Of a stretch of DNA of 25,583 bases, positions 1 to 8,098 are shown one piece after another. A model generated the notes under the pieces. The model had not been told where the DNA came from, made no database searches, and saw only the letters and a program-made list of their open reading frames with translations. A program made the position numbers and the translations under genes. Numbering within the stretch: the first letter of the stretch is position 1; each line of letters opens with the position of its first letter. This DNA comes from JAKPQD01 sp029572965 (lineage in GTDB: Bacteria > Bacteroidota > Bacteroidia > Bacteroidales > DTGW01), in the NCBI GenBank assembly GCA_035374585.1, contig DAOSPF010000050.1, positions 1 through 25,583 on the forward strand, written 5' to 3'.

Positions 1-985
1 GGCCAACAAGGTCAATGTCCCAGATATTTATTTCTCCTGCTTCAATGGCAAATTCCAACCTGTCACGGATATTGGTGATTTCGAGTTCTCTTTGTTTGCT
101 TTCGGTGAGGTCAGAGACCAAAATCATCAAACGGCCTTCTTTACTGAGCTTTACAAATTGGTTCCTTATGTATTTCTTTCTGCCATGGCCATCGTTTATC
201 CAATAATCAATGGCAGACTCAGAGTTACTGCTTTTGTTGAATTCTTCGTAAAACTGTCGGATTTTTTCATGCTCTTCCGGCAAAGCCAGATCGTACATAT
301 TTTTTTTAATCAGCTCATCGTAGTCGTATCCTGCAATGTCGAGATATTTTTCGTTGATATGCTCGGTAATGCTATCATTGATAACATGTAAGCCAAGGGG
401 CATATTGTCCACAATAGATTTGTTCCAAAACTCGCTTTCGGCAAGCTGCTTGTTAACTTCAACCAGCTCATCGAGGGTAGCACGGAGCTCTTCGTTGAGG
501 CTTTCTCGTTCTTCGCTAAGGGTTTCTATCTGTTTGTTTTTTTCACGAAGGCGTTGCGATAATTCTTGTTTAGTAAGTACTTCTGTTATCTCAAGCTGTA
601 TATATTTTTCTCCATCAAGGATTAAGGTATGTACCAGTACATTGCAGTTGATTTCTTCTTTGTGTTTGTTGAGTAGTTGGAAATTTGTAAGTTCGGCATC
701 AATAAGGTTAATAGATTTAAAAGCATTGTCAATGATGGTAATTGATTTGCGGCCATCGGGCTGAAGAAGAGGGAAAATGGCATTAACGTCTTTTTCAAAA
801 AGCTCATCAAGTGTAAAACCAAGAATATGAAGGGACTTATTGTTGGCAGCAATGATTTGGTTTCTGGCAACTACAAGGATACCAATATTCAGGTTGTCAA
901 AAAGGTTTTGGTACAGCCTGTTTTTGAGTTTAGACTTGTCCAGCTCTTTTTTCAGTTTAGCCTGGTCATTGGTTGTATTTGTCAT
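1..985 (-). CDS. PAS-domain sensor protein, C-terminus beyond window (partial)
   Basis: The frame is open from an ATG at 985-983 to the left edge, giving the first 328 residues of a longer protein. A short N-terminal coiled coil (residues 8-24) leads into a first PAS domain (about 24-135, with 'NIGILVVARNQIIAANNKS' and 'ILGFTLDELF'), a charged coiled coil (140-185), a second PAS domain (about 186-292, ending 'LVSDLTESKQRELE') and the beginning of a third PAS-type unit (about 305 on, 'RLEFAIEAGEINIWDID'). There is no signal peptide or membrane segment, so it should be cytoplasmic. The output domain lies outside the window: in this phylum such PAS arrays usually end in a histidine kinase, but that is inference. 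It lies downstream of the CheW-like gene in the same direction, separated by a hairpin terminator, so it probably has its own promoter. Confidence 0.85.
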   Translation of the reverse strand, partial: MTNTTNDQAKLKKELDKSKLKNRLYQNLFDNLNIGILVVARNQIIAANNKSLHILGFTLDELFEKDVNAIFPLLQPDGRKSITIIDNAFKSINLIDAELTNFQLLNKHKEEINCNVLVHTLILDGEKYIQLEITEVLTKQELSQRLREKNKQIETLSEERESLNEELRATLDELVEVNKQLAESEFWNKSIVDNMPLGLHVINDSITEHINEKYLDIAGYDYDELIKKNMYDLALPEEHEKIRQFYEEFNKSSNSESAIDYWINDGHGRKKYIRNQFVKLSKEGRLMILVSDLTESKQRELEITNIRDRLEFAIEAGEINIWDIDLVG

Positions 986-1036
986 GATGTATGAAAAACA
1001 TTATTTCTAGTATCGTAAATATACTAATAAAATATT

Positions 1037-1075
1037 AAAAAAAATGCCCTGCATAATTTTATGCAAGGCATTTTT
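1037..1075 (-). terminator. Rho-independent terminator after the CheW-like gene
   Basis: A 9-bp outer stem (1040-1048 with 1067-1075) continues, after one mismatch, into a 5-bp inner stem (1050-1054 with 1061-1065) around a 6-nt loop. Read on the minus strand it ends in a run of eight T. It lies about 50 nt beyond the stop codon of the CheW-like gene. The A-run on the other side makes it able to work in both directions, but no plus-strand gene ends here. Confidence 0.75.
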
Positions 1076-1123
1076 CAATCATCCTTAACTAAACACTAAC
1101 CCATGAAAAGAGAATGCAATTTT

Positions 1124-1645
1124 TTATTTATACTGTTTTTCTAATACTTTGATGTCTATCAAATCGTCAATATCTATAAGCTTATCGATGTTTATGATAA
1201 GCATGCACTCTTTGTTATGAACATGTACGCCTTTGACATATATATTTTCATAAGCAGAACCATCATTTTGGACAGTCTCTATTTTGTCCTGGCCAATTTC
1301 AAAGGCTTCTCCAAGCTCGTCATAAGCAATGGCAAACTCTATCTTATTATCATAAAGTTCGGTTTCAAAAATCACTATGCGACTCGGTGTTACAGCAAGT
1401 TCTGTAGATGCTTCAAAGCCTAGTTTTTTCGACAGGTTGAGTATTGGCAAATAGCGTTCGCCTATTTTTGCAAAATGAGTAATCAATGTATGTGCTGAAG
1501 CTGTCTCAAAACAAGTAAAAGACTTTGAAAATCCTACTATTTTAGGAAAGTTTGCAGCAAAAGACTCATCTTTTATTTTAAAAGCAAGATAGTATTCGTT
1601 GCTTTTTTGAATGAATCTCGAACTAAATTGAATGAAGGGGCGCAT
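1124..1645 (-). CDS. CheW-like domain protein
   Basis: The 173-residue product reads as a single CheW domain. The pattern 'IGERYLPILNLSKKLG' (about 62-77) matches the conserved 'lPvidLr.kfG' core of CheW, followed by the strand 'RIVIFET', 'EFAIAYDELGEAFEI' and the C-terminal 'MLIINIDKLI', equivalent to the 'illLDidkll' end of the family. There is no signal peptide or membrane segment. CheW proteins couple chemoreceptors to the kinase CheA, but neither CheA nor a receptor with an MCP signalling domain is encoded in this window, so a role in chemotaxis is not shown; a scaffold for another kinase is possible. The ATG start is supported by a good Bacteroidota promoter 26 nt upstream and by the lack of an in-frame alternative. 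The fold assignment is fairly sure, the role is not. Confidence 0.8.
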   Translation of the reverse strand: MRPFIQFSSRFIQKSNEYYLAFKIKDESFAANFPKIVGFSKSFTCFETASAHTLITHFAKIGERYLPILNLSKKLGFEASTELAVTPSRIVIFETELYDNKIEFAIAYDELGEAFEIGQDKIETVQNDGSAYENIYVKGVHVHNKECMLIINIDKLIDIDDLIDIKVLEKQYK

Positions 1646-1670
1646 GATTGAAAAGATTTATTGTTAGATA

Positions 1671-1702
1671 CAAAAATAGTATATCCAAAATAACATTTCA
1701 AT
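1671..1702 (-). promoter_or_regulatory. Bacteroidota-type promoter of the CheW-like gene
   Basis: On the minus strand the -7 element TATTTTTG (1678-1671) matches the Bacteroidota consensus TAnnTTTG exactly. An ATTG (1702-1699), 3 of 4 matches to the -33 TTTG, lies 20 nt upstream of it. The start codon follows 25 nt beyond the -7 box. Confidence 0.5.
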
Positions 1703-1725
1703 CAGCGTTTTTACTGAAAAGTTGT

Positions 1726-1756
1726 AAAAAAACCCTCAATTTTTTTGGAGGTTTTT
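1726..1756 (-). terminator. Probable terminator after the TPR histidine kinase gene
   Basis: Imperfect hairpin: CCTC (1734-1737) pairs with GAGG (1748-1751), flanked by an A-run (1726-1732) that pairs with a T-run (1752-1756) around one bulged C. Read on the minus strand it ends in seven T. It lies about 70 nt beyond the stop codon of the kinase gene. The GC core is only four pairs, so the call is moderate. Confidence 0.5.
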
Positions 1757-1822
1757 AGCAAAAAAATGGCACAAAACACTCATCGCATTAGCCGTTATGT
1801 GCAAAAAAACTGGCAAGTGGAT

Positions 1823-3757
1823 TTAGTGATACAAATATTCAATAGTAATTTCGGTACCTTGGTTGATATTACTTGTTATCTCAAGCCATCCATTGAGCGA
1901 TTCGACTCTTGAGCGGATGTTGGCTATGCCTGAACTTTTAGATTTTTCAAGGATTCTGGTGTCGAAACCTTTACCGTTGTCCTGAACGGTGAGGTTTATG
2001 CGGTTATGCTCCTGCACAAGCTGAACAATAATCTCGGTAGCTTGTGCATGTTTTAGTGCATTGTTAATTAATTCCTGGGCAATGCGGTACAGGTTATTTT
2101 CAAACTTTTTGTCCAACCTGCTGCTTTGCCCGTAAAAGTTGAAAATGACTTTACAGGAAGTATTGTCCATGCTATTGCAAAAATCAGACAAAGCTTCATG
2201 TAACCCATATTTTACGAGACTTTCGGGCATCAGATTGTGAGCCATGCGCCTGAGCTCGGCAATAGAAATATCCAGTAGTTGAAGAGCTTTGTCCACCTGG
2301 CTGTTTTCAGTACCGTCTGGGTTGTTTTTTATGCCCGCCATAGAAAGCTTGACGCCCGAAAGCAAGCCTCCAAGCCCGTCGTGCAAATCGCGCGCAAGAC
2401 GGGCTCTTTCGGTCTCCTCGCCTTGCAATACCATTTGTGTTGCTATCAGCTGTTTTTCGCGTTCTAAATCGTGTATTTTTTGTTCTTTCAGCGATAGTTC
2501 CTGCCGTGTGATTTTGCGCTTCTGCCTGATATTGAGGATTGCAAAAAATGCGATGGTTAAAAATATTACCAACGCTGTGGCCAAAAGGAGGTTGTAAAGG
2601 TATGATGCTTCTTTCTCCTTATTTAGAAGGGTAATTTGTTGTTCCTTCTTTTCAAAGTCATATTGCGAGCGTATTTGCGTGATGTTTTTAACGTTTTCTT
2701 CGTTTTGTAAGCTGTCTGAATATTGTTTTGCTATTTCGGCATATTTTAAAGCTTGTTCAAAACGTTTCATTTTTTTTAAACACTCTGATAGGCCTGAGTA
2801 TGCCTTTAAGCATTCGCTTTTTGACCCAATAGCACTGGCTGTTTCTAATGCATTGTTGAAATAATCTTTCGCTTTTGTAGGATTTCCTTTCATCAACCAT
2901 GCATTGCCCAGATTGTTGTAGCACATGGCAAGGTATATTTTGTCTTTTAGTTCTTTATCTATCTCTAATGCCTTATTAAAGCATTTCATGGCTTCATCTA
3001 CCTCGTTTTGCATCAGTAATACTGAACCTATAGAGCTATTGCATATTGCAATGCCATTTTTATCCCATATTTCGGCATTCATTTTTAACGAAAGGCGGTA
3101 ATAATGCAGTGCGCTGTCTGTTTGTCCCATCTGCCGAAATACCGAGCCTATGTTTTGCATGTTTATGGCCATTCCCAACCTGTTATCTTCTTTTTGTTCC
3201 AACGGATACACTTTTCGGAAACATTTCAAAGCTTCTTCATATTGGTTGAGGCTTAAATAAATATTGCCAATGCAGTTGGTTGAAATGCTTATAGTTCTGA
3301 AATGATTGTATTTCTCAGCCAGCATGAGGGCTTTCATGTGATATTCCAAGGCCAGCTTTGTGTTGTTAATGCGTCTGTAAACTACGCCAATGTTGTTGAG
3401 TATGTTTTCCTGAAGTGAAATATCATTGATTTTATTGGCAATAGTGAGCGCTTTGGTGTGATATTCGAGCGCTTGCCTGTACTTTGAAGTATTGCGCAAA
3501 AAACAACCTAAACGGTCGTATGCACTGGCAAGTCCTGCCTCATAATTAATTTTGTCAGCAATAGATGTCGCTAAGGCAAACAAAGAATAAACCGAAGCAG
3601 AATCTTTCGCATCGCGGATAAGATGGTTTATTGAATCTACACTTTTTTTATTTTCAGGCCATTGGTTTACAGAAGAGCCAAATGCTGTTGAACTTAGGCA
3701 AAAATATAGCAACAATAACAGAAAAGCGAGATGCTTTTGTTTAAATAAAGGGGGCAT
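1823..3757 (-). CDS. TPR-containing sensor histidine kinase (HisKA_3 / NarX-like)
   Basis: The protein begins with a signal peptide ('MPPLFKQKHLAFLLLLLYF...'), followed by about seven tetratricopeptide repeats (about 55-350; e.g. 'ALEYHTKALTIANKI', 'AMCYNNLGNAWLMKGNPTKA'), one membrane segment (about 385-407), a HisKA_3 dimerisation domain with phospho-acceptor His459 in 'RLARDLHDGLGG', and an HATPase_c domain with N box 'ELINNALKHA', G1 'DNGKGF' and 'SGIANIRSRV'. This is the family of kinases that usually phosphorylate a LuxR/NarL-type response regulator; none is encoded here. The TPR region should be periplasmic, so it probably reads a protein or envelope signal. The frame is open up to an ATG at 3877, but the ATG at 3757 is preferred because it places the signal peptide at the N-terminus; the extra 40 residues look unlike coding sequence. 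The length is then 644 residues. It is divergent from the hybrid kinase gene. Confidence 0.9.
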   Translation of the reverse strand: MPPLFKQKHLAFLLLLLYFCLSSTAFGSSVNQWPENKKSVDSINHLIRDAKDSASVYSLFALATSIADKINYEAGLASAYDRLGCFLRNTSKYRQALEYHTKALTIANKINDISLQENILNNIGVVYRRINNTKLALEYHMKALMLAEKYNHFRTISISTNCIGNIYLSLNQYEEALKCFRKVYPLEQKEDNRLGMAINMQNIGSVFRQMGQTDSALHYYRLSLKMNAEIWDKNGIAICNSSIGSVLLMQNEVDEAMKCFNKALEIDKELKDKIYLAMCYNNLGNAWLMKGNPTKAKDYFNNALETASAIGSKSECLKAYSGLSECLKKMKRFEQALKYAEIAKQYSDSLQNEENVKNITQIRSQYDFEKKEQQITLLNKEKEASYLYNLLLATALVIFLTIAFFAILNIRQKRKITRQELSLKEQKIHDLEREKQLIATQMVLQGEETERARLARDLHDGLGGLLSGVKLSMAGIKNNPDGTENSQVDKALQLLDISIAELRRMAHNLMPESLVKYGLHEALSDFCNSMDNTSCKVIFNFYGQSSRLDKKFENNLYRIAQELINNALKHAQATEIIVQLVQEHNRINLTVQDNGKGFDTRILEKSKSSGIANIRSRVESLNGWLEITSNINQGTEITIEYLYH

Positions 3758-3972
3758 AATAAAAAAAGTCCAGGTTTCTGATGCCCGAAAGTAACATTTT
3801 TTAGGCAGTTTGCCAAAAGTTGAATGATTTTCTTTTATCCCCCCCGAACCAAATCCCTTTCTGAAAAGCAACATCATACTGCTTTGATTTAATAGAAATA
3901 AGCATTTTTTCTCCTTTTTTTTGATTAACTTTAATTGGAAATCACCATTGTCCGATATAAAATTTAGTATTA

Positions 3973-4062
3973 GGGCTAAAAGCCCAATTACTTCAGAGCT
4001 TTGACTAACTCCAGCCTTAAGGCCGGGGTTACAAACGCTAACTTACTGACGGATTTTAGTCC
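3973..4062. repeat. REP-like palindrome cluster in a divergent intergenic spacer
   Basis: This lies in the 354-nt spacer between the two divergent kinase genes (3758-4111). Hairpin 1 is GGGCT-AAA-AGCCC (3973-3985). Hairpin 2 is an imperfect palindrome (4006-4031) with core GCCTTAAGGC and the flanks TAACTCC / GGGGTTA. A third, weaker one, GGAttttagTCC, covers 4051-4062. None is followed by a T-run, so they do not read as terminators. GC-rich palindromes in an AT-rich spacer, arranged as a cluster, resemble the extragenic repeats mobilised by TnpA_REP/RAYT transposases; no such transposase is present in the window. The rest of the spacer shows only AT-rich sequence expected of two divergent promoters. 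Confidence 0.5.
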
Positions 4063-4111
4063 TGATATTTTTACCGGACAACAGTGGTTGGAAATATATT
4101 TATAATTTATA

Positions 4112-7100
4112 ATGAGAAAAATAAATAAATATTACCAGCTTCTGATTATAAATTTGTCATTTTTTCTGGCCTTTCCATTTTTATTGCAAGGCCAACACAA
4201 TATCAGGTTCAAGCATCTTACCACAGACCAGGGGCTTTCGCAAAACTGGATAAGGTGCATCATCCAGGACAAAGACGGGTTTATGTGGTTTGGCACTGGC
4301 GGCAATGGCATCAACAGGTATGATGGCTATGATTTTAAAGTATATAAAAATGACCCCAATGATACGAATACCATTACTAGCAATTGGATTAACTTTCTTT
4401 ACATAGATAAAAAAGACCGCTTATGGGTTGGCACCCAGCATGGGTTAAATATGTACAATAAAGAAAAGGATAATTTTATTCGTTTTTCATATTTCCAATC
4501 TGAGATTATTACTGGCATACATGAATCAGATAATGGGCAATGCTATATAGTAACCGGAGGCAACATTTTTGAAGTTGACGTTGACCATAAAACAGTAAAA
4601 CCATTTTGTCAGCATTATGAGGGCTGTTATGGCAACATATTCAGGGCAAGCCTTATAGACGGGGATAAGCTGTGGGTAGCAAGTCTCAATGGTTTGTTTT
4701 TGTTTGACCTGACAAATAAAACTTATAAAAACTTCAGGCATGACAGCAACAACCCTGCAAGCTTGTCTGACAACGTACTGCAAACAATATATAAAGACAC
4801 CAAAGGAAGGATCTGGACAGGGACAATTAAAAAAGGGCTAAGCCTGATTTCGTGTTCAGAAAAAAATTTTGAACAACTGTGTTTTATCAATTTTACACAC
4901 AATCCTCTGGATGCCACCAGCATTAGCGATGGCGGGATATGGGCTATTTTAGACGATGGAGATGGCAATTTATGGATTGGTAAAGAAAACGGCAGTATGG
5001 ACCTACTCGACTTGAAGAGCTTTGAAAAGGGCAAAACCATTTTTAGGCATTTTGAAAACAACCCTTTTGACCAAACCAGCCTTTCAAATAATTCTATCAA
5101 CACGTTCTTTAAAGATAACCAGGGAACCGTATGGGTTGGGACCTACAGCGGAGGAATCAACTATTACAATAAACGAATGTTCAAATTTGACCATTTCAAA
5201 CATATCCCTAATGAAAAAAACACCATCAACAACAACACCATCAACGTTTTCATGGAAGATGGAGATGAACTCTGGATTGGCACCGAAAACGGGATTAATG
5301 TACTAAACAGAAAAACTGGGAAATATAAACAATTTACCTACAGCCCGAAAAATCCCCGAAGCATTGGTTCAAATGCCATAAGCGCTATTTTCAAAGACAG
5401 CCACAATAATATATGGGTAGGGACATGGGCCGGGGGCCTCAACTTATACAACCGACAAACTGAGTCTTTTACCCGCTTTTTGCAAGATAACAACAACCCG
5501 TATAGTATCAGTTGCAACAACGTTTTCGGCATAACCGAAGACAAAGACGGTTATTTATGGCTGGCCACCATGAGCGGGGGCTTAAACAAATACAATCGTA
5601 AAACAGGTAAATTCAAAGCTTTTCATTTCAGGGCCGGAGATAATAAAAGCATTACCGGCGACTGGGTACAAACAATACTCGAAACCAGCACTAACGAGCT
5701 ATGGATAGGGACTTCAGATGGTGTTGATATTTTTGACAAAAAAACAGAAACTTCCATAAACTTCAAAAACGACTCGGCCAATACAAAAAGCATCAGCTAT
5801 AATGGGGCAAACACTATTTTTGAAGACAGTAAACACAATATTTGGATAGGGACTGATGGCGGGCTAAACCTCTTTGTCAGAAAAGACAGCTCATTTATTT
5901 ATTACCGTGAACAAGACGGCCTTCCCAATAATGCTATAAAAAGTATATGCGAAGATGACAAAGGGAATCTTTGGATTAGCACCAATTACGGCATTTCGAA
6001 ATTTGTTGATGCAGTAAACCTTCCTGCCAAAGCGGTTTTTAAAAATTATACAAAAAACGACGGACTTCAAAGCAATGAGTTTAGCAGGCGGGCTTCTTTA
6101 AAAACTTCAGACGGAAAGTTATATTTTGGTGGCATCAACGGGTACAATGTTTTTCATCCTGACAGCCTGAAAGACAACCCGCAAGCTCCCAACATAGTAT
6201 TTACAGATTTTTTGCTATACAACAAACCTGTTGCCATAGGGACAAAAGATTCACCGCTCAAACAACATATTGGCGTTGCCAAAGAAATCGTTTTATCACA
6301 CTTACAATCAGTATTTAGCATAAAGTTTGCAGCCTTAAATTATATTTCGCCTCAAAACAATCAATATGCCTATATATTAGAAGGTTTTGAAAAAGATTGG
6401 AACTATGTAGGCAATAAAAGAGAAGTAACTTATACCAACCTCAATGCTGGCAAATATGTTTTTAGGGTAAAAGCCAGCAATAATGACGGGCTATGGAATG
6501 AAGCCGGGGTTTCGATAAAGATTATTGTTTTGCCTCCCTGGTGGAAAACACTATGGTTTAAAATATTGATATATGCCTTGTTAGCTACATTAGTTTTTCT
6601 TTTTATCAATTTCAGGCTTAAATTCTATCGCAAACAAAACGTCAAGCTTTCTGCAATGGTCAAAGAGCGAACAAAAGAGCTGGAAGAAGCAAATGTGTAT
6701 TTGGAAGAAAAACAGGAGGAAATAAATAACCAAAATGAAGAGCTGATGAGCCAACGCGATGCCTTAGAAGAAGCAAACAAGAAGCTCGAAAAACAAAAGT
6801 TACAGATACTCGAACAAAACAAAGAATTAAACCTTCACCGCAACGAACTCGAAAACCTTGTTGAAGAACGTACCCGCCAGCTCATCATAGCCAAAGAAAA
6901 AGCTGAAGAATCGGACAGGCTCAAATCTTCCTTTCTGGCCAATTTATCACATGAAATCAGGACCCCTTTAAACGCTATTGTTGGATTTTCAACCATGGCC
7001 CTTGAAGAAACATTTACCGATGAAGAAAAAGCAGAGCATAAACAAATCATTCAAAAAAGCAGTGATAATTTGTTGGCCTTGATCAGCGACATTATCGATT

Positions 7101-8050
7101 TTTCAAAAATTGAGTCGGGCAATATAGACATTGTTTTTAGAGAGGTGCCAATGACCCACATCATAAAAAATATTGGCGATATTTTTAAAACACAGCTCAA
7201 CCGGCAACAAATGGGAGTTATCCACGATTTGCAGTTAAAAACAGATTTTCCCGATGAATTACGCAATATCTCCCTTGAAACAGATGAAATGCGCTTATTA
7301 CAAATATTGTCTAACCTGACGCATAATGCCATAAAATTTACCAACAAAGGAGAAATTCAAATTGGCTGTAAGCTCATTGATGATGGAAAGATGGCAGAAT
7401 TTTATGTTAAAGATACCGGTATAGGCATTAGTAAAGAACACCATGAAATTATTTTTGAGCGTTTCAGAAAAATTGAAAATGATAAGTCAATGCTTCACCG
7501 GGGGTCTGGCATAGGACTTTCTATCTCGCAACATTTGGTAAAGATGTTGGGAGGCTATATCAGAGTAGAGTCGGAACCAAATTTAGGCTCAACATTTTTC
7601 TTTTCTATTCCGGTAAAAAAAGCCTTTTCAATTAGTACACATAATGAAAGTACTGCAAATAATAATAAAGAAATGACAGATTTTAAAAAAGCACTCGTAT
7701 TGGTTGCTGAAGACGATTTGGCAAATTATATTATTATCGAAAAGTTCTTACAAAAGCACAACATCCAGGTACTACGCGCCGTCAATGGGGTTCATGCCGT
7801 CAGTATGGCATTGTCCGAAAGCGACATACAACTTATCCTGATGGATATAAAAATGCCCGAAATGGACGGAGTAGAAGCATTGCACCGAATCAGGGAAAAA
7901 GGCATTACTGTACCTGTGGTAGCCCAAACAGCTTATGCTTTGGCCCACGAAGTAGTCAAACTTAAACAAGAGGGCTTTGATGACTATATTACCAAACCGC
8001 TTGATTTTGCACAAATTCTTAAGATATTGCAAAAATATTTGAGTCCGTAA
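4112..8050 (+). CDS. Hybrid two-component sensor kinase with propeller sensor and C-terminal receiver
   Basis: 1312 residues. After a signal peptide (1-27) comes a double propeller (about 28-735): I count 13 'D..G.lWvGT..gGl..yd' motifs of the Reg_prop type plus one degenerate unit near residue 145, i.e. 14 blades. A Y_Y_Y domain (about 745-810, 'AYILEGFEKDWNYVG', 'NLNAGKYVFRVKASNNDG') leads to one membrane segment (about 813-835) and a long coiled coil (840-930). The HisKA domain carries phospho-acceptor His947 ('LSHEIRTPLNA'); HATPase_c has N box 'SNLTHNAIKF', G1 'DTGIGIS' (Asp1101) and G2 'GSGIGLS'. The receiver (about 1192-1310) has the acidic pair in 'VAEDD', phospho-acceptor Asp1245 in 'LILMDIKMPEMDG' and Lys in 'ITKPLD'. 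The sensor should sit in the periplasm. Unlike many polysaccharide-sensing hybrid regulators of this phylum, it has no AraC-type DNA-binding domain, so output must pass through another protein. Confidence 0.95.
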   Translation: MRKINKYYQLLIINLSFFLAFPFLLQGQHNIRFKHLTTDQGLSQNWIRCIIQDKDGFMWFGTGGNGINRYDGYDFKVYKNDPNDTNTITSNWINFLYIDKKDRLWVGTQHGLNMYNKEKDNFIRFSYFQSEIITGIHESDNGQCYIVTGGNIFEVDVDHKTVKPFCQHYEGCYGNIFRASLIDGDKLWVASLNGLFLFDLTNKTYKNFRHDSNNPASLSDNVLQTIYKDTKGRIWTGTIKKGLSLISCSEKNFEQLCFINFTHNPLDATSISDGGIWAILDDGDGNLWIGKENGSMDLLDLKSFEKGKTIFRHFENNPFDQTSLSNNSINTFFKDNQGTVWVGTYSGGINYYNKRMFKFDHFKHIPNEKNTINNNTINVFMEDGDELWIGTENGINVLNRKTGKYKQFTYSPKNPRSIGSNAISAIFKDSHNNIWVGTWAGGLNLYNRQTESFTRFLQDNNNPYSISCNNVFGITEDKDGYLWLATMSGGLNKYNRKTGKFKAFHFRAGDNKSITGDWVQTILETSTNELWIGTSDGVDIFDKKTETSINFKNDSANTKSISYNGANTIFEDSKHNIWIGTDGGLNLFVRKDSSFIYYREQDGLPNNAIKSICEDDKGNLWISTNYGISKFVDAVNLPAKAVFKNYTKNDGLQSNEFSRRASLKTSDGKLYFGGINGYNVFHPDSLKDNPQAPNIVFTDFLLYNKPVAIGTKDSPLKQHIGVAKEIVLSHLQSVFSIKFAALNYISPQNNQYAYILEGFEKDWNYVGNKREVTYTNLNAGKYVFRVKASNNDGLWNEAGVSIKIIVLPPWWKTLWFKILIYALLATLVFLFINFRLKFYRKQNVKLSAMVKERTKELEEANVYLEEKQEEINNQNEELMSQRDALEEANKKLEKQKLQILEQNKELNLHRNELENLVEERTRQLIIAKEKAEESDRLKSSFLANLSHEIRTPLNAIVGFSTMALEETFTDEEKAEHKQIIQKSSDNLLALISDIIDFSKIESGNIDIVFREVPMTHIIKNIGDIFKTQLNRQQMGVIHDLQLKTDFPDELRNISLETDEMRLLQILSNLTHNAIKFTNKGEIQIGCKLIDDGKMAEFYVKDTGIGISKEHHEIIFERFRKIENDKSMLHRGSGIGLSISQHLVKMLGGYIRVESEPNLGSTFFFSIPVKKAFSISTHNESTANNNKEMTDFKKALVLVAEDDLANYIIIEKFLQKHNIQVLRAVNGVHAVSMALSESDIQLILMDIKMPEMDGVEALHRIREKGITVPVVAQTAYALAHEVVKLKQEGFDDYITKPLDFAQILKILQKYLSP

Positions 8051-8098
8051 ATATTGCAGCTATAACTATATTTGCAGCAAATCAATGTACAATAAACA

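Noticed and set aside
3758..3877. N-terminal extension of the TPR kinase to the ATG at 3877
   Set aside because: It would bury the signal peptide 40 residues inside the protein, and the extra stretch has no recognisable domain.
4006..4031. Palindrome as a transcription terminator
   Set aside because: No gene ends here on either strand and no T-run follows; both flanking genes are divergent.
4723..5103. Minus-strand open frame of 126 codons inside the hybrid kinase gene
   Set aside because: Antisense to conserved propeller repeats; no homology pattern of its own.
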